DNA from: a virus
Virus record (IMG/VR): IMGVR_UViG_3300044997_001199
Span: 151,331-215,330 of that record
Strand: one strand, 5' to 3'
Length of the DNA: 64,000 bases
In this document: in pieces, positions 50,343 to 57,689 of the stretch
Layout of the letters: each line of letters starts with the position of its first letter
How positions within the stretch are numbered: position 1 is the first letter of the stretch
Translations under genes and position numbers: made by a program
The notes under the pieces: generated by a model
Database searches by the model: none
Told to the model about the DNA's origin: nothing
The model's input: only the letters and a program-made list of their open reading frames with translations

Positions 50343-51169
50343 TCAATCAGATTCACGGTCGACCAATCGTGATGTTTTATCCACCGTTTGGAGGTGCCAA
50401 GTTCATTACCAACTGCTTGGCTTTGAGCAAATATTGTGTGCACATTGATCGCGGAGCCATGCAGCATCTCATGCAAAATCCGTCGGACTATAAGTACCGA
50501 CAGCAGCTTAGCCTGAGTACGATACCGCAGGGCTCTGAGATAGAATCCGCGAGACTCGGAGCCACATGGCGTGATCAATATGAACTCAACGACAGTTCGA
50601 TTTTTGGTCGCAGTGGGCTAGAACCAGGTAAAACATATGATTGGTGGTTGGTACAACAGGTACTCAGACAACAACTCGATTTCTTTCTGATCGCGCACTG
50701 GCTTCCGAGATTACAAGAGCTGTTGAGTTATTTTCCTCAATCACGAATCGTGAGATTGGTGAACTTTGAAAAATTCTGGAACATAGCGCAAAAATTCAAA
50801 GCCTGTGTTGAACTCAATCCACCGTGGCATGAATGCATTGTTCACAACGATCAATCTCGTGTTTACCAACAACTTCAAGGACCCGATTGGCCCAGTTGGG
50901 AACTCTTCGAATCATACGGATACGACATTGTTGAATTGTCTCGATATCACCCAGTCGACCAGCCCATTGTCGAGGAAATCAAAAGTTTTTACCCATGGTA
51001 TCAACTTGCTCAACCGTTGACTGTATTTGATGTAGATAACACTATTTTTTTCCGACAAAAATTTATATACAAAATGTACGACCTATATCAATGGCTGTGT
51101 TATAATGACTTTGATCCAAAAACCATTGGTATCATGTGGGACCGATATGCAGAGTTTCACGATTTTTAG
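50339..51169 (+). CDS. P-loop/sulfotransferase-like phage protein B
   Basis: 276 residues. Start IVMFYPPFGGAKFITNCLAL parallels FVVYPWGAGGKFVINCLAVS of the protein at 31406-32281, and both end with a YDLYQW/RSLYQW helix. So they are paralogues on opposite strands 19 kb apart. A Gly-rich loop after a strand suggests nucleotide or PAPS binding. Function unknown. Confidence 0.65.
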   Translation: MINQIHGRPIVMFYPPFGGAKFITNCLALSKYCVHIDRGAMQHLMQNPSDYKYRQQLSLSTIPQGSEIESARLGATWRDQYELNDSSIFGRSGLEPGKTYDWWLVQQVLRQQLDFFLIAHWLPRLQELLSYFPQSRIVRLVNFEKFWNIAQKFKACVELNPPWHECIVHNDQSRVYQQLQGPDWPSWELFESYGYDIVELSRYHPVDQPIVEEIKSFYPWYQLAQPLTVFDVDNTIFFRQKFIYKMYDLYQWLCYNDFDPKTIGIMWDRYAEFHDF

Positions 51170-51179
51170 AACTAGATTT

Positions 51180-51254
51180 GCGGGTATGGTGTAGTGGTTG
51201 CGCCCTGACCTTCCAAGCTAGAGAGGATGGGTTCGATTCACACTACCCGTTCCA
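51180..51254 (+). tRNA. tRNA-Gly (TCC)
   Basis: 75 bases with CCA. Acceptor GCGGGTA/TACCCGT (G-T first pair), anticodon stem CTGAC/GCTAG with one mismatch, loop CTTCCAA (anticodon TCC), T-arm ATGGG TTCGATT CACAC imperfect. It reads GGA/GGG. Discriminator T. Confidence 0.8.
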
Positions 51255-51276
51255 ACTTTTAATGTTAAGGAATACC

Positions 51277-51513
51277 ATGATCAGAACCAGTACAATTTGT
51301 TACGATCCTTCCAATTTCGATCATCGTCATGATTTTTATCGTTTACTAAAATCTGGAACATTTACTTGGTGCAAAAACCGCTATGCACTGAAAGGACAGT
51401 ATGGTGATGTACTGAACATGATGTTAGACCTCACTGTGCGATATTATGCAGAGCAAGAATTTGGTCCGCTGGAATCGGTTAACATCGATACACCAAATAA
51501 AGTAATGACATGA
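51277..51513 (+). CDS. Small phage protein, unknown function
   Basis: 78 residues: MIRTSTICYDPSNFDHRHDF, then YRLLKSGTFTWCKNRYALKG. TTAAGG precedes the ATG. It ends over the start of the adenylyltransferase gene (ATGA). No motif recognised. Confidence 0.65.
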   Translation: MIRTSTICYDPSNFDHRHDFYRLLKSGTFTWCKNRYALKGQYGDVLNMMLDLTVRYYAEQEFGPLESVNIDTPNKVMT

Positions 51514-51908
51514 CCAAGATTTTTGTCAATGGCACATTCGATGTGCTGCATCTAGGACATCTGGCTCTGTTGGAATATGCGCACAGTCTAGGCACTGTGA
51601 TGGTTGCCATTGACAGCGATGCCAGGATCAAACAATTGAAAGGTGCCCAAAGACCTGTAAATACTCTGGTAGAACGCATTACCATGCTAGAGGCCCTGCG
51701 TTGTGTAGACAGTGTGCGCGTATTTGATACCGATCAAGATCTGATCGACATAATACGTGCGTATCAACCCAACATCATGGTCAAAGGCTCTGACTATCAA
51801 GGACGTAACATCATTGGCGCCGAACACTGTGACCACATAGACTTTTTTCCGAGACTCGATGATTACTCAACCACTAAAAAAATTCAAAATATTGCTCATA
51901 GGCGATGA
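51510..51908 (+). CDS. HldE C-domain-like adenylyltransferase
   Basis: 132 residues. FVNGTFDVLHLGHLALLEYA contains the HxGH nucleotidyltransferase motif; AIDSDARIKQLKGAQRPVNT and MVKGSDYQGR match the RfaE2/HldE C-terminal domain, which makes ADP-heptose from heptose-1-phosphate. The partner kinase domain follows as a separate gene, the reverse of the usual kinase-first order in fused HldE. Confidence 0.85.
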   Translation: MTKIFVNGTFDVLHLGHLALLEYAHSLGTVMVAIDSDARIKQLKGAQRPVNTLVERITMLEALRCVDSVRVFDTDQDLIDIIRAYQPNIMVKGSDYQGRNIIGAEHCDHIDFFPRLDDYSTTKKIQNIAHRR

Positions 51909-52629
51909 TTGTGTAGACATCTATCGCTATGGTACGGTGAATCGACTGTGCCCCGAGGCTCCTGTGCCAATTTTTGAACCCAGCCACGACGAAACTCGAC
52001 CTGGCATGGCCAACAATGTGGCACAGAACTTTCTAAGCCTGGGGTGCGAGGTCACTACTATGCTGGGCGATGCCAGCACAAAGATACGCCTCATTGATAT
52101 CCGCAGCGGTCAACAGGTCTTGCGTCTAGACCAGAATGTTCAATCGTCTCCGATCAAACTGCACTGTCGTATACCTCAGACTTTTGATGCCGTGGTTATT
52201 TCAGACTACAACAAAGGCGCCGTGGATCATCGTCTCATACGAGAGATACGCAAAGAATTTGTTGGTCCGGTATTCATCGATACCAAGAAGTCCGAGTTGG
52301 CCAAATTCAACGGATGCATTTTAAAAATCAACGAACGCGAGTTCAACGATCGCAAAAGCATATGCGATCAATTGATCGTAACTCTAGGCGATCGTGGTGC
52401 AAGGTATCACGATCACGGCACCATCACTGATTTTGCTCCGCATCGAGTGGAAGTGAGCGATGTGTGCGGAGCCGGTGACACCTTCCTGGCTGCCTTGGTC
52501 TACCAATACCTTGTTACCGGAGAAATCGCCCAGGCCATTGAATTTGCGATGTCTGCTGCGGCAGTCACTGTACAACATCTAGGCGTGTATGCGCCCACAC
52601 TGGAGGAAATTAATGCGATTTCGTGGTGA
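51859..52629 (+). CDS. HldE N-domain-like heptose-7-phosphate kinase
   Basis: 256 residues, PfkB family. LLIGDDCVDIYRYGTVNRLC and PEAPVPIFEP match the RfaE1 start; RPGMANNVAQNF is the substrate-binding GG-like segment; VCGAGDTFLAAL is the catalytic GAGD motif. It is about 60 residues shorter than typical RfaE1, with a reduced middle part. It overlaps the adenylyltransferase gene by 50 bases. Confidence 0.85.
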   Translation: MITQPLKKFKILLIGDDCVDIYRYGTVNRLCPEAPVPIFEPSHDETRPGMANNVAQNFLSLGCEVTTMLGDASTKIRLIDIRSGQQVLRLDQNVQSSPIKLHCRIPQTFDAVVISDYNKGAVDHRLIREIRKEFVGPVFIDTKKSELAKFNGCILKINEREFNDRKSICDQLIVTLGDRGARYHDHGTITDFAPHRVEVSDVCGAGDTFLAALVYQYLVTGEIAQAIEFAMSAAAVTVQHLGVYAPTLEEINAISW

Positions 52630-52990
52630 AGTCATCAAAGGATGGGGGTCGGAGAAGATCTGGGTCACCAACGATCTCTACTGCGGTAAATTCATGACAT
52701 TCCACAGTGGCGCAAAATTCAGCATGCATTTTCATGCACACAAAGACGAGACATGGTATGTGATGTCTGGTAGATTCACTGTGCGCACTATCAATACCCG
52801 GGATGCTTCGCATCACACCCGGGAGCTTGGTACAGGGGATGTGTGGCACAATCCGCCCTTGTTGCCGCACCAGTTGATTTGTCACGAAGCTGGCACCATT
52901 ATCGAAGTCAGCACCGCTGATTCTGTAGAAGACAACTATCGCGTGGAGGCCGGGGACAGCCAGAAATACCACTGTAATGATTACACATGA
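52613..52990 (+). CDS. Cupin, mannose-6-phosphate isomerase-like
   Basis: 125 residues from ATG 52613, with GGAGG 7 bases before it. GKFMTFHSGAKFSMHFHAHK, DETWYVMSG and PPLLPHQLICHEAG are the two cupin motifs with metal-binding His and Glu. Such proteins often isomerise or epimerise sugar phosphates. It overlaps the kinase gene, forming a sugar-nucleotide unit with it. Confidence 0.8.
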   Translation: MRFRGEVIKGWGSEKIWVTNDLYCGKFMTFHSGAKFSMHFHAHKDETWYVMSGRFTVRTINTRDASHHTRELGTGDVWHNPPLLPHQLICHEAGTIIEVSTADSVEDNYRVEAGDSQKYHCNDYT

Positions 52991-53073
52991 AAAACCATAT
53001 CACAAAGAAATACTGGCAATGGTTGCCCGACCTTGTCTGGAGTGATTTGTTGTTGCACATTCCGCCTGCATGA
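52987..53073 (+). CDS. 28-residue coupled peptide
   Basis: MKNHITKKYWQWLPDLVWSD, then LLLHIPPA. Its ATG overlaps the cupin stop (ATGA) and its stop overlaps the next gene's start (ATGA), so it exactly bridges the gap. That arrangement supports translation. It may also simply carry ribosomes to the next gene. Confidence 0.5.
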   Translation: MKNHITKKYWQWLPDLVWSDLLLHIPPA

Positions 53074-53366
53074 AGTTGATTCCGTGGTCGCAATGGCTGG
53101 ATGAACACATACCCCACTACGAGGCAGAACGTCACAGATCGAGATTTCTGGACAATCCTCCCGCAGTGATTTTGATTGTACAGCCGCGAGACCGAGTTGC
53201 GGCTGATCGAACGCCCAGACTCCGGGGTTGGGAAGAGTATGTTACTGATGTCAAGTTCATGAATCATGGTGCAGTGCCCTTGTTTTTAGAAAATGATGCA
53301 CACCAAGAATGGTACTGGGCGTTCTGGGATGCCAACGAGGCTTTGGTTGCCGTCATGAAGTTATAG
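53070..53366 (+). CDS. Small phage protein, unknown function
   Basis: 98 residues: MKLIPWSQWLDEHIPHYEAE, PPAVILIVQPRDRVAADR, then EWYWAFWDANEALVAVMKL. Trp-rich. Coupled to the peptide before it. No family recognised. It is the last gene before the separate pqqA unit. Confidence 0.65.
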   Translation: MKLIPWSQWLDEHIPHYEAERHRSRFLDNPPAVILIVQPRDRVAADRTPRLRGWEEYVTDVKFMNHGAVPLFLENDAHQEWYWAFWDANEALVAVMKL

Positions 53367-53413
53367 GCATGTATTTCATAATTTGATGTAGTGATTTTGC
53401 GATGATTTTGCCT

Positions 53414-53428
53414 TATACTCACTATAAG
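53414..53428 (+). promoter_or_regulatory. Possible promoter -10 elements before pqqA
   Basis: TATACT (53414-53419) and TATAAG (53423-53428) are good -10 candidates. A matching -35 is weak (GTGATT at 53391-53396, 17 bases from TATACT). A promoter is expected because pqqA has its own terminator and is 121 bases from the gene before it. Confidence 0.4.
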
Positions 53429-53431
53429 TAC

Positions 53432-53462
53432 TTCAAGCAACAACTGTTGCTCGGTGCTTGAA
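53432..53462 (+). promoter_or_regulatory. Two mutually exclusive hairpins in the pqqA leader
   Basis: TTCAAGCA (53432-53439) pairs with TGCTTGAA (53455-53462). AGCAAC (53436-53441) pairs with GTTGCT (53446-53451). The two stems share AGCA, so only one can form at a time. It could control translation of the peptide gene 26 bases downstream. Confidence 0.5.
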
Positions 53463-53487
53463 ATCTTTTATCAAAGGAAACACAACC

Positions 53488-53559
53488 ATGTGGTCCAAAC
53501 CTGCTGCCGCTGATCTGCGCTTTGGTTTTGAAGTCACCATGTACATCGCTGCTCGCTGA
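53488..53559 (+). CDS. pqqA: PqqA-like precursor peptide of pyrroloquinoline quinone
   Basis: 23 residues, the usual length of PqqA. The sequence begins MWSKPAAADLR and ends FGFEVTMYIAAR. The Glu and Tyr that become the PQQ ring are at E15 and Y19 with the conserved ExxxY spacing, and the MW.KP...DLR.GFEVTMY pattern is the family signature. In bacteria PqqE cross-links Glu to Tyr with the chaperone PqqD, and PqqB, F and C finish the cofactor. None of these is in this window, so host enzymes would be needed. AAAGGA lies before the ATG, and it has its own leader and terminator. Confidence 0.93.
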   Translation: MWSKPAAADLRFGFEVTMYIAAR

Positions 53560-53584
53560 TTTTTGCCGGCAATGTATGTTCAAC

Positions 53585-53613
53585 AAAAAAGGACCCCTGC
53601 GGGGGTCCTTTTT
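53585..53613 (+). terminator. Rho-independent terminator after pqqA
   Basis: AAAAAA, then GGACCCC (53591-53597), loop TGCG, GGGGTCC (53602-53608) and TTTTT. It is a strong intrinsic terminator 26 bases after the pqqA stop, and would work in both directions. Confidence 0.95.
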
Positions 53614-53685
53614 GTGATTAAAGATTGACCACAAACCCAACCTTGCATACAATACAAACACTAACAACTAACCAGGAGCTTGTAC

Positions 53686-54780
53686 ATGAGTTATGTCAGC
53701 GAAAATCGTACTGTTACCAGTGTGCAGGCTCGCAAAAGTTTGTTGACTGCATTCCGAGTCCAACGCCCGGTGTTTCTTTGGGGCCCCCCGGGCATTGGCA
53801 AGAGCGAATTGGTCGCAGGTATTACACAGGAGCTAGGCGGGCTGATGATCGACCTGCGTCTGGGACAGATGGAACCCACAGACATCCGTGGTATTCCATT
53901 CTACAACAAAGAAACTGGTCGCATGGACTGGGCGCCGCCCGTCGATCTGCCCGATGCAGAACTGGCCAGCCAATATCCCATTGTTGTTCTGTTCATGGAC
54001 GAAATGAACTCAGCGCCGGCTTCGGTGCAGGCCTCAGCATATCAGCTGACCTTGAATCGCTGCGTGTGTCGCTATCATCTGCCACGCAATGTGGTCATCG
54101 TGGCAGCAGGCAATCGTGAGTCAGACAAAGGTGTGACCTTCCGCATGCCCACGCCATTGGCCAATCGTTTTGTGCACATCGAAATGCGTGTGGACTTTGA
54201 ATCCTGGCATGCCTGGGCTGTGACCAACAACGTGCACAAGGATGTGGTAGGCTACATTACCTTTGCCAAGCAAGATCTCTATGACTTTGATAGCAAGAGC
54301 TCCAGTCGAGCATTTGCCACTCCGCGGTCTTGGACCTTTGTGAGCCAACTGATCAGCGACGACACTGTGGATGAGGACACTGCGACCAATCTCGTGGCCG
54401 GTACCGTGGGCGAGGGCCTGGCCGTGAAGTTCATGGCTCACCGCAAAATTGCCAGCCGTATGCCGCAGCCCATTGACATTCTCCGGGGCAAGGTCAAGGA
54501 CCTCGAAGTCAAGGAAGTGTCGGCCATGTACAGCCTGGTCACGTCCATGTGTTACGAACTGCGAGACGCTGTACAAAACAAAGTGTCCGACAAGGAATTC
54601 CACGAGATGGCTGACAACTTCTTTGGCTACATGATGAAGAACTTTGAGACCGAACTGGTAGTCATGGGTGCACGTATCGCACTGACCACATTCAACCTGC
54701 CGTTCCAGCCCGCCAAGCTCAAAAATTTCGACGAGTTTCACCAACGCTATGGCAAGTACATTCTGCAGGCCAACAGCTAA
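53686..54780 (+). CDS. MoxR-family AAA+ ATPase
   Basis: 364 residues from ATG 53686, with CAGGAG 8 bases before it. Walker A GPPGIGKSELV, the RLGQMEPTDIRGIPFYN segment typical of MoxR/CobS-like proteins, Walker B VVLFMDEMNSAP, sensor 1 VVIVAAGNRESD. MoxR ATPases work with VWA proteins to insert cofactors or activate enzymes; the founding member activates methanol dehydrogenase in methylotrophs. A VWA gene follows at 55463. Similar pairs occur in phages of other hosts, so a link to PQQ enzymes is a hypothesis. Confidence 0.88.
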   Translation: MSYVSENRTVTSVQARKSLLTAFRVQRPVFLWGPPGIGKSELVAGITQELGGLMIDLRLGQMEPTDIRGIPFYNKETGRMDWAPPVDLPDAELASQYPIVVLFMDEMNSAPASVQASAYQLTLNRCVCRYHLPRNVVIVAAGNRESDKGVTFRMPTPLANRFVHIEMRVDFESWHAWAVTNNVHKDVVGYITFAKQDLYDFDSKSSSRAFATPRSWTFVSQLISDDTVDEDTATNLVAGTVGEGLAVKFMAHRKIASRMPQPIDILRGKVKDLEVKEVSAMYSLVTSMCYELRDAVQNKVSDKEFHEMADNFFGYMMKNFETELVVMGARIALTTFNLPFQPAKLKNFDEFHQRYGKYILQANS

Positions 54781-54811
54781 CTTCAACCCGGACCCTTCGG
54801 CGCCCTTTTTT

Positions 54812-55048
54812 ATGACAGAAAAACACTGGGTGCGCAAGAGCTGGAGTCATTACAACGTTGCCGAAATCCAGCAGTTGCATCGCCGTATCCAACAGGATCT
54901 GGGCTGGCTCAATCGTCACTGGGGTTTCCAGATACGGGCGCAAGATCCCATGGATCAACTGATAAATCAACTGGACAATCCTGTGATCATAGATTATTGG
55001 TTTCTAGATCCGCGCACTGCGACCTTGTTTGCTCTTAAATACCCGTGA
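54812..55048 (+). CDS. Small phage protein, unknown function
   Basis: 78 residues from ATG 54812 (MTEKHWVRKSWSHYNVAEIQ). Trp, His and Gln rich, with DNPVIIDYWFLDPRTATLFA near the end. It sits between the ATPase and VWA genes and overlaps the next gene as GTGA. It may belong to the ATPase complex by position only. Confidence 0.65.
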   Translation: MTEKHWVRKSWSHYNVAEIQQLHRRIQQDLGWLNRHWGFQIRAQDPMDQLINQLDNPVIIDYWFLDPRTATLFALKYP

Positions 55049-55434
55049 TCATGCGATACAAAATACAACGACTAGACGGGCGCTATAGCTATCGCAGATG
55101 GTTTCAATACTACATCGGCTTCCGCTCCAGCATGAATCAGGATCACGGGCCCATGCAGTTTACTCAAGCACAACAATGGTTTTCAGACACCTATGGTTGG
55201 AGCGCCGAAATACGTCAATGGGCCGACATCCATCGCTGGACTGCCATGAGACTACAGAGCTTGCATCAACCCTGGCAGACCGAAGACCGAGTGCTAGAAA
55301 ACCTTCCTGCTGTGTGCAATCGACACTGGTCCTGGACCAACAGAGCCACTGATCTTCGTATCTATGTAGCATCAGATCGCGAACTGGCGTTTTTCCAACT
55401 GGCACATTCTGTTGACCAAAAAAACCGTACCTAA
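55045..55434 (+). CDS. Small phage protein, unknown function
   Basis: 129 residues from GTG 55045 (an ATG at 55051 is an alternative). Many Trp, Arg and Gln (YSYRRWFQYYIGFRSSMNQD; DIHRWTAMRLQSLHQPWQTE). No motif recognised. It lies directly before the VWA gene. Confidence 0.65.
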   Translation: MIMRYKIQRLDGRYSYRRWFQYYIGFRSSMNQDHGPMQFTQAQQWFSDTYGWSAEIRQWADIHRWTAMRLQSLHQPWQTEDRVLENLPAVCNRHWSWTNRATDLRIYVASDRELAFFQLAHSVDQKNRT

Positions 55435-55462
55435 CACAATAGCATTGTCAACGGAGGCTCAC

Positions 55463-56731
55463 ATGACCACTGCCACAAATACCACCAACAAAGACGATGC
55501 CAAGCGATTCGCCACCCTCATCGGGCCCACCGATTCCAGGGTCGATGCTCAGGCCCGTGAGAGCTTGGTCACTGCCCGGGTAGGCATGTTGCTGCGAGCC
55601 AGTTTCTTTGGCAATCTTGCCACACGCCTGCGCCTGATCAATGCTGATGAATGGTGCGCCACTGCTGCCACCGACGGTCGCAATTTTTACTACAACAGTC
55701 GTTTCATCATGATGCTGCGCCCGCGAGAGATTGAATTCTTAGTTGGGCATGAAGTGTTGCACTGCATCTATGATCACTTTGGGCGGCGCAACGATCGCGA
55801 CCCGCAACTGTGGGGTATTGCCTGTGACTATTGTGTCAATGCTGATCTCAAAAAGCACCGTGTGGGTGAATTCATTACTTCGGTACCCTGTCTGTACGAC
55901 AGCAAGTACGAAGACATGAGTTCCGAAGAAATCTATGATCAACTCTACAAAAATGCCAACAAGATCAACATCAACGATCTTATTGACTGCATGATCGACA
56001 AACACATGGACGGCAATGACAGTGATGACGAGCAGAATGGCAAGGCGCCCAGCACCTTGACTGCCGAAGAACGTGCCAAGATCCGTGACGAAATCAAAGA
56101 AGCCATGTTGGCTGCTGCTGCCACAACCGACGGCGCCGCCGGTAACCTGCCCGCTGGTGTGCGTCGCATAATCCAGCAAATAACCGAGCCGCGTCTGAAC
56201 TGGCGAGAAATGATCCGTATGAACATCGAAAGCACGGTCAAGAGTGACTTTACCTGGCTGCGATCCAACCGTCGTGGTTGGCACATGGACGCCGTGATGC
56301 CCGGCATGAAGAATGACGAAATGGTCGACGTGGTGATCATGATCGATGCGTCTGGTTCCATGAACAATGATACCTTGCGTGACTGCCTGGGAGAAGTCCA
56401 AAACATCATGGAGTCATTTCCGTCGTTCCGCATCCACATCGCTGCTTTTGATACCCAGGTATACAATCCGGTGGACTATACATCAGACAACCTTGACAAC
56501 ATCTGCGATTACGAAATCTCGGGCGGCGGCGGCACTGACTTTGATGTCATGTACGATTATCTGCGAAAAAATGATATCCAGCCCAAACGCATGATTGTGT
56601 TCACAGACGGCTATCCCTTTGGTTCGTGGGGCGACGAAAACTATTGCGATGTGACCTGGGTGCTGCATGGAACCACCAGCATTGTTCCGCCTTGGGGCTC
56701 CTATGCCTACTTCGAGGACGAGAAAAAGTAA
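55463..56731 (+). CDS. VWA-domain protein with HExxH peptidase-like domain
   Basis: 422 residues from ATG 55463, with GGAG 6 bases before it. The N-terminal domain has EIEFLVGHEVLHCIYDHFG, an HExxH-type zinc site, as in the DUF2201 group. The C-terminal VWA domain starts VDVVIMIDASGSMNND, the DxSxS metal site, with ISGGGGTDFDVM and MIVFTDGYPFG (T and D ligands). These proteins pair with MoxR ATPases, here encoded just upstream. Substrate unknown. Confidence 0.88.
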   Translation: MTTATNTTNKDDAKRFATLIGPTDSRVDAQARESLVTARVGMLLRASFFGNLATRLRLINADEWCATAATDGRNFYYNSRFIMMLRPREIEFLVGHEVLHCIYDHFGRRNDRDPQLWGIACDYCVNADLKKHRVGEFITSVPCLYDSKYEDMSSEEIYDQLYKNANKININDLIDCMIDKHMDGNDSDDEQNGKAPSTLTAEERAKIRDEIKEAMLAAAATTDGAAGNLPAGVRRIIQQITEPRLNWREMIRMNIESTVKSDFTWLRSNRRGWHMDAVMPGMKNDEMVDVVIMIDASGSMNNDTLRDCLGEVQNIMESFPSFRIHIAAFDTQVYNPVDYTSDNLDNICDYEISGGGGTDFDVMYDYLRKNDIQPKRMIVFTDGYPFGSWGDENYCDVTWVLHGTTSIVPPWGSYAYFEDEKK

Positions 56732-56758
56732 AAAAATATCAGCCTAGGTTGGTTGTGA

Positions 56759-56765
56759 GTAAATA
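56759..56765 (+). promoter_or_regulatory. Late promoter-like GTAAATA beside a start codon
   Basis: The sequence GAGTAAATATTTTTATGG places the element 5 bases before the ATG at 56771; no ribosome site is present. Confidence 0.5.
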
Positions 56766-56770
56766 TTTTT

Positions 56771-56971
56771 ATGGAAAACACACAACTGACCGTGGCCGAT
56801 ATGGCCTCAATCAAAAATATCATCGAAGCAGCATGCACACGCGGTGCATTTCGTGCTGCCGAAATGAGCAACATCGGTGAAATCTACAACAAGGTGTCGG
56901 CATTTGTAGATCAAGCAATGTCACAGTTGCAGCAAGCTCAAGCACCGAAACAAGGAGATCAAAATGCTTAA
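56771..56971 (+). CDS. Small helical phage protein
   Basis: 66 residues: ENTQLTVADMASIKNIIEAA, then CTRGAFRAAEMSNIGEIYNK and a Gln-rich end. Helical, no motif. It overlaps the next gene by 8 bases. Confidence 0.7.
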   Translation: MENTQLTVADMASIKNIIEAACTRGAFRAAEMSNIGEIYNKVSAFVDQAMSQLQQAQAPKQGDQNA

Positions 56972-57689
56972 ACACATCGGACGCCACGGCGATCGCAAGG
57001 TCGCTATCGTGTTTCGTGAAATCCCAGGCGAAGATCATATGTGCCTGGTAATTTATCCCGAAGTATTGCCTAGTCATATTCATGATTGCATTATGAAAGT
57101 GTTGGAAAGCCCAGCCGCTCAAGCCGAAACTGTGCTGGCCAATGCGCTTCACAGAAATCTTCTGCCCGATGGTCGCGTGATACTGGAGGCATTGCACCGC
57201 GAAGGCATGCTGAAGAAAATAGCGGCCAATCAAGTGATCGTGACTCCCAATGCTACCAGCAGTGTCAAGCTGGACGAACTCAACCGACTGGTAAGGGAAA
57301 TGGAATCAGGGTCTGATGCTGCTCGCAGGCTAGCAGAACTCGACGCCAATGCTGGCATCGTGGATCCCAAGACCAAGCGCCGTGCCGAAGCCGAATTTAA
57401 ATCGAGACAGCAACAGTCCGCAGCCGTGACCGCAGATTCCAACTCGGCGCTGGATGACAAAACACTGGCAGCCAACATGCTGGCTCAGGCCAAGCGCATG
57501 GAGGTCGAAGCCAAAGGGCTCATTGCCGAGGCTGCTCGCATGAAAAAAGATGCCGAACGTATGTTCCCCGGAGTGAATGTCGATGGAGCCACAGTGGAAT
57601 CTGCTGCCACTGTAGAATCTGCTGCCACAGACACTGCACCCAAGGCACGTGGACGGAACAAAACGGTGACTTCAGATGTCGTTCAGTGA
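56964..57689 (+). CDS. Conserved phage protein, unknown function
   Basis: 241 residues. The first 100 residues are globular (DRKVAIVFREIPGEDHMCLV), then a long charged helix (MLAQAKRMEVEAKGLIAEAA) and a low-complexity tail with ATVESAATVESAAT. From memory, this layout is common in T4-like marine phages. An AAGGAG site precedes the ATG. Confidence 0.7.
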   Translation: MLKHIGRHGDRKVAIVFREIPGEDHMCLVIYPEVLPSHIHDCIMKVLESPAAQAETVLANALHRNLLPDGRVILEALHREGMLKKIAANQVIVTPNATSSVKLDELNRLVREMESGSDAARRLAELDANAGIVDPKTKRRAEAEFKSRQQQSAAVTADSNSALDDKTLAANMLAQAKRMEVEAKGLIAEAARMKKDAERMFPGVNVDGATVESAATVESAATDTAPKARGRNKTVTSDVVQ

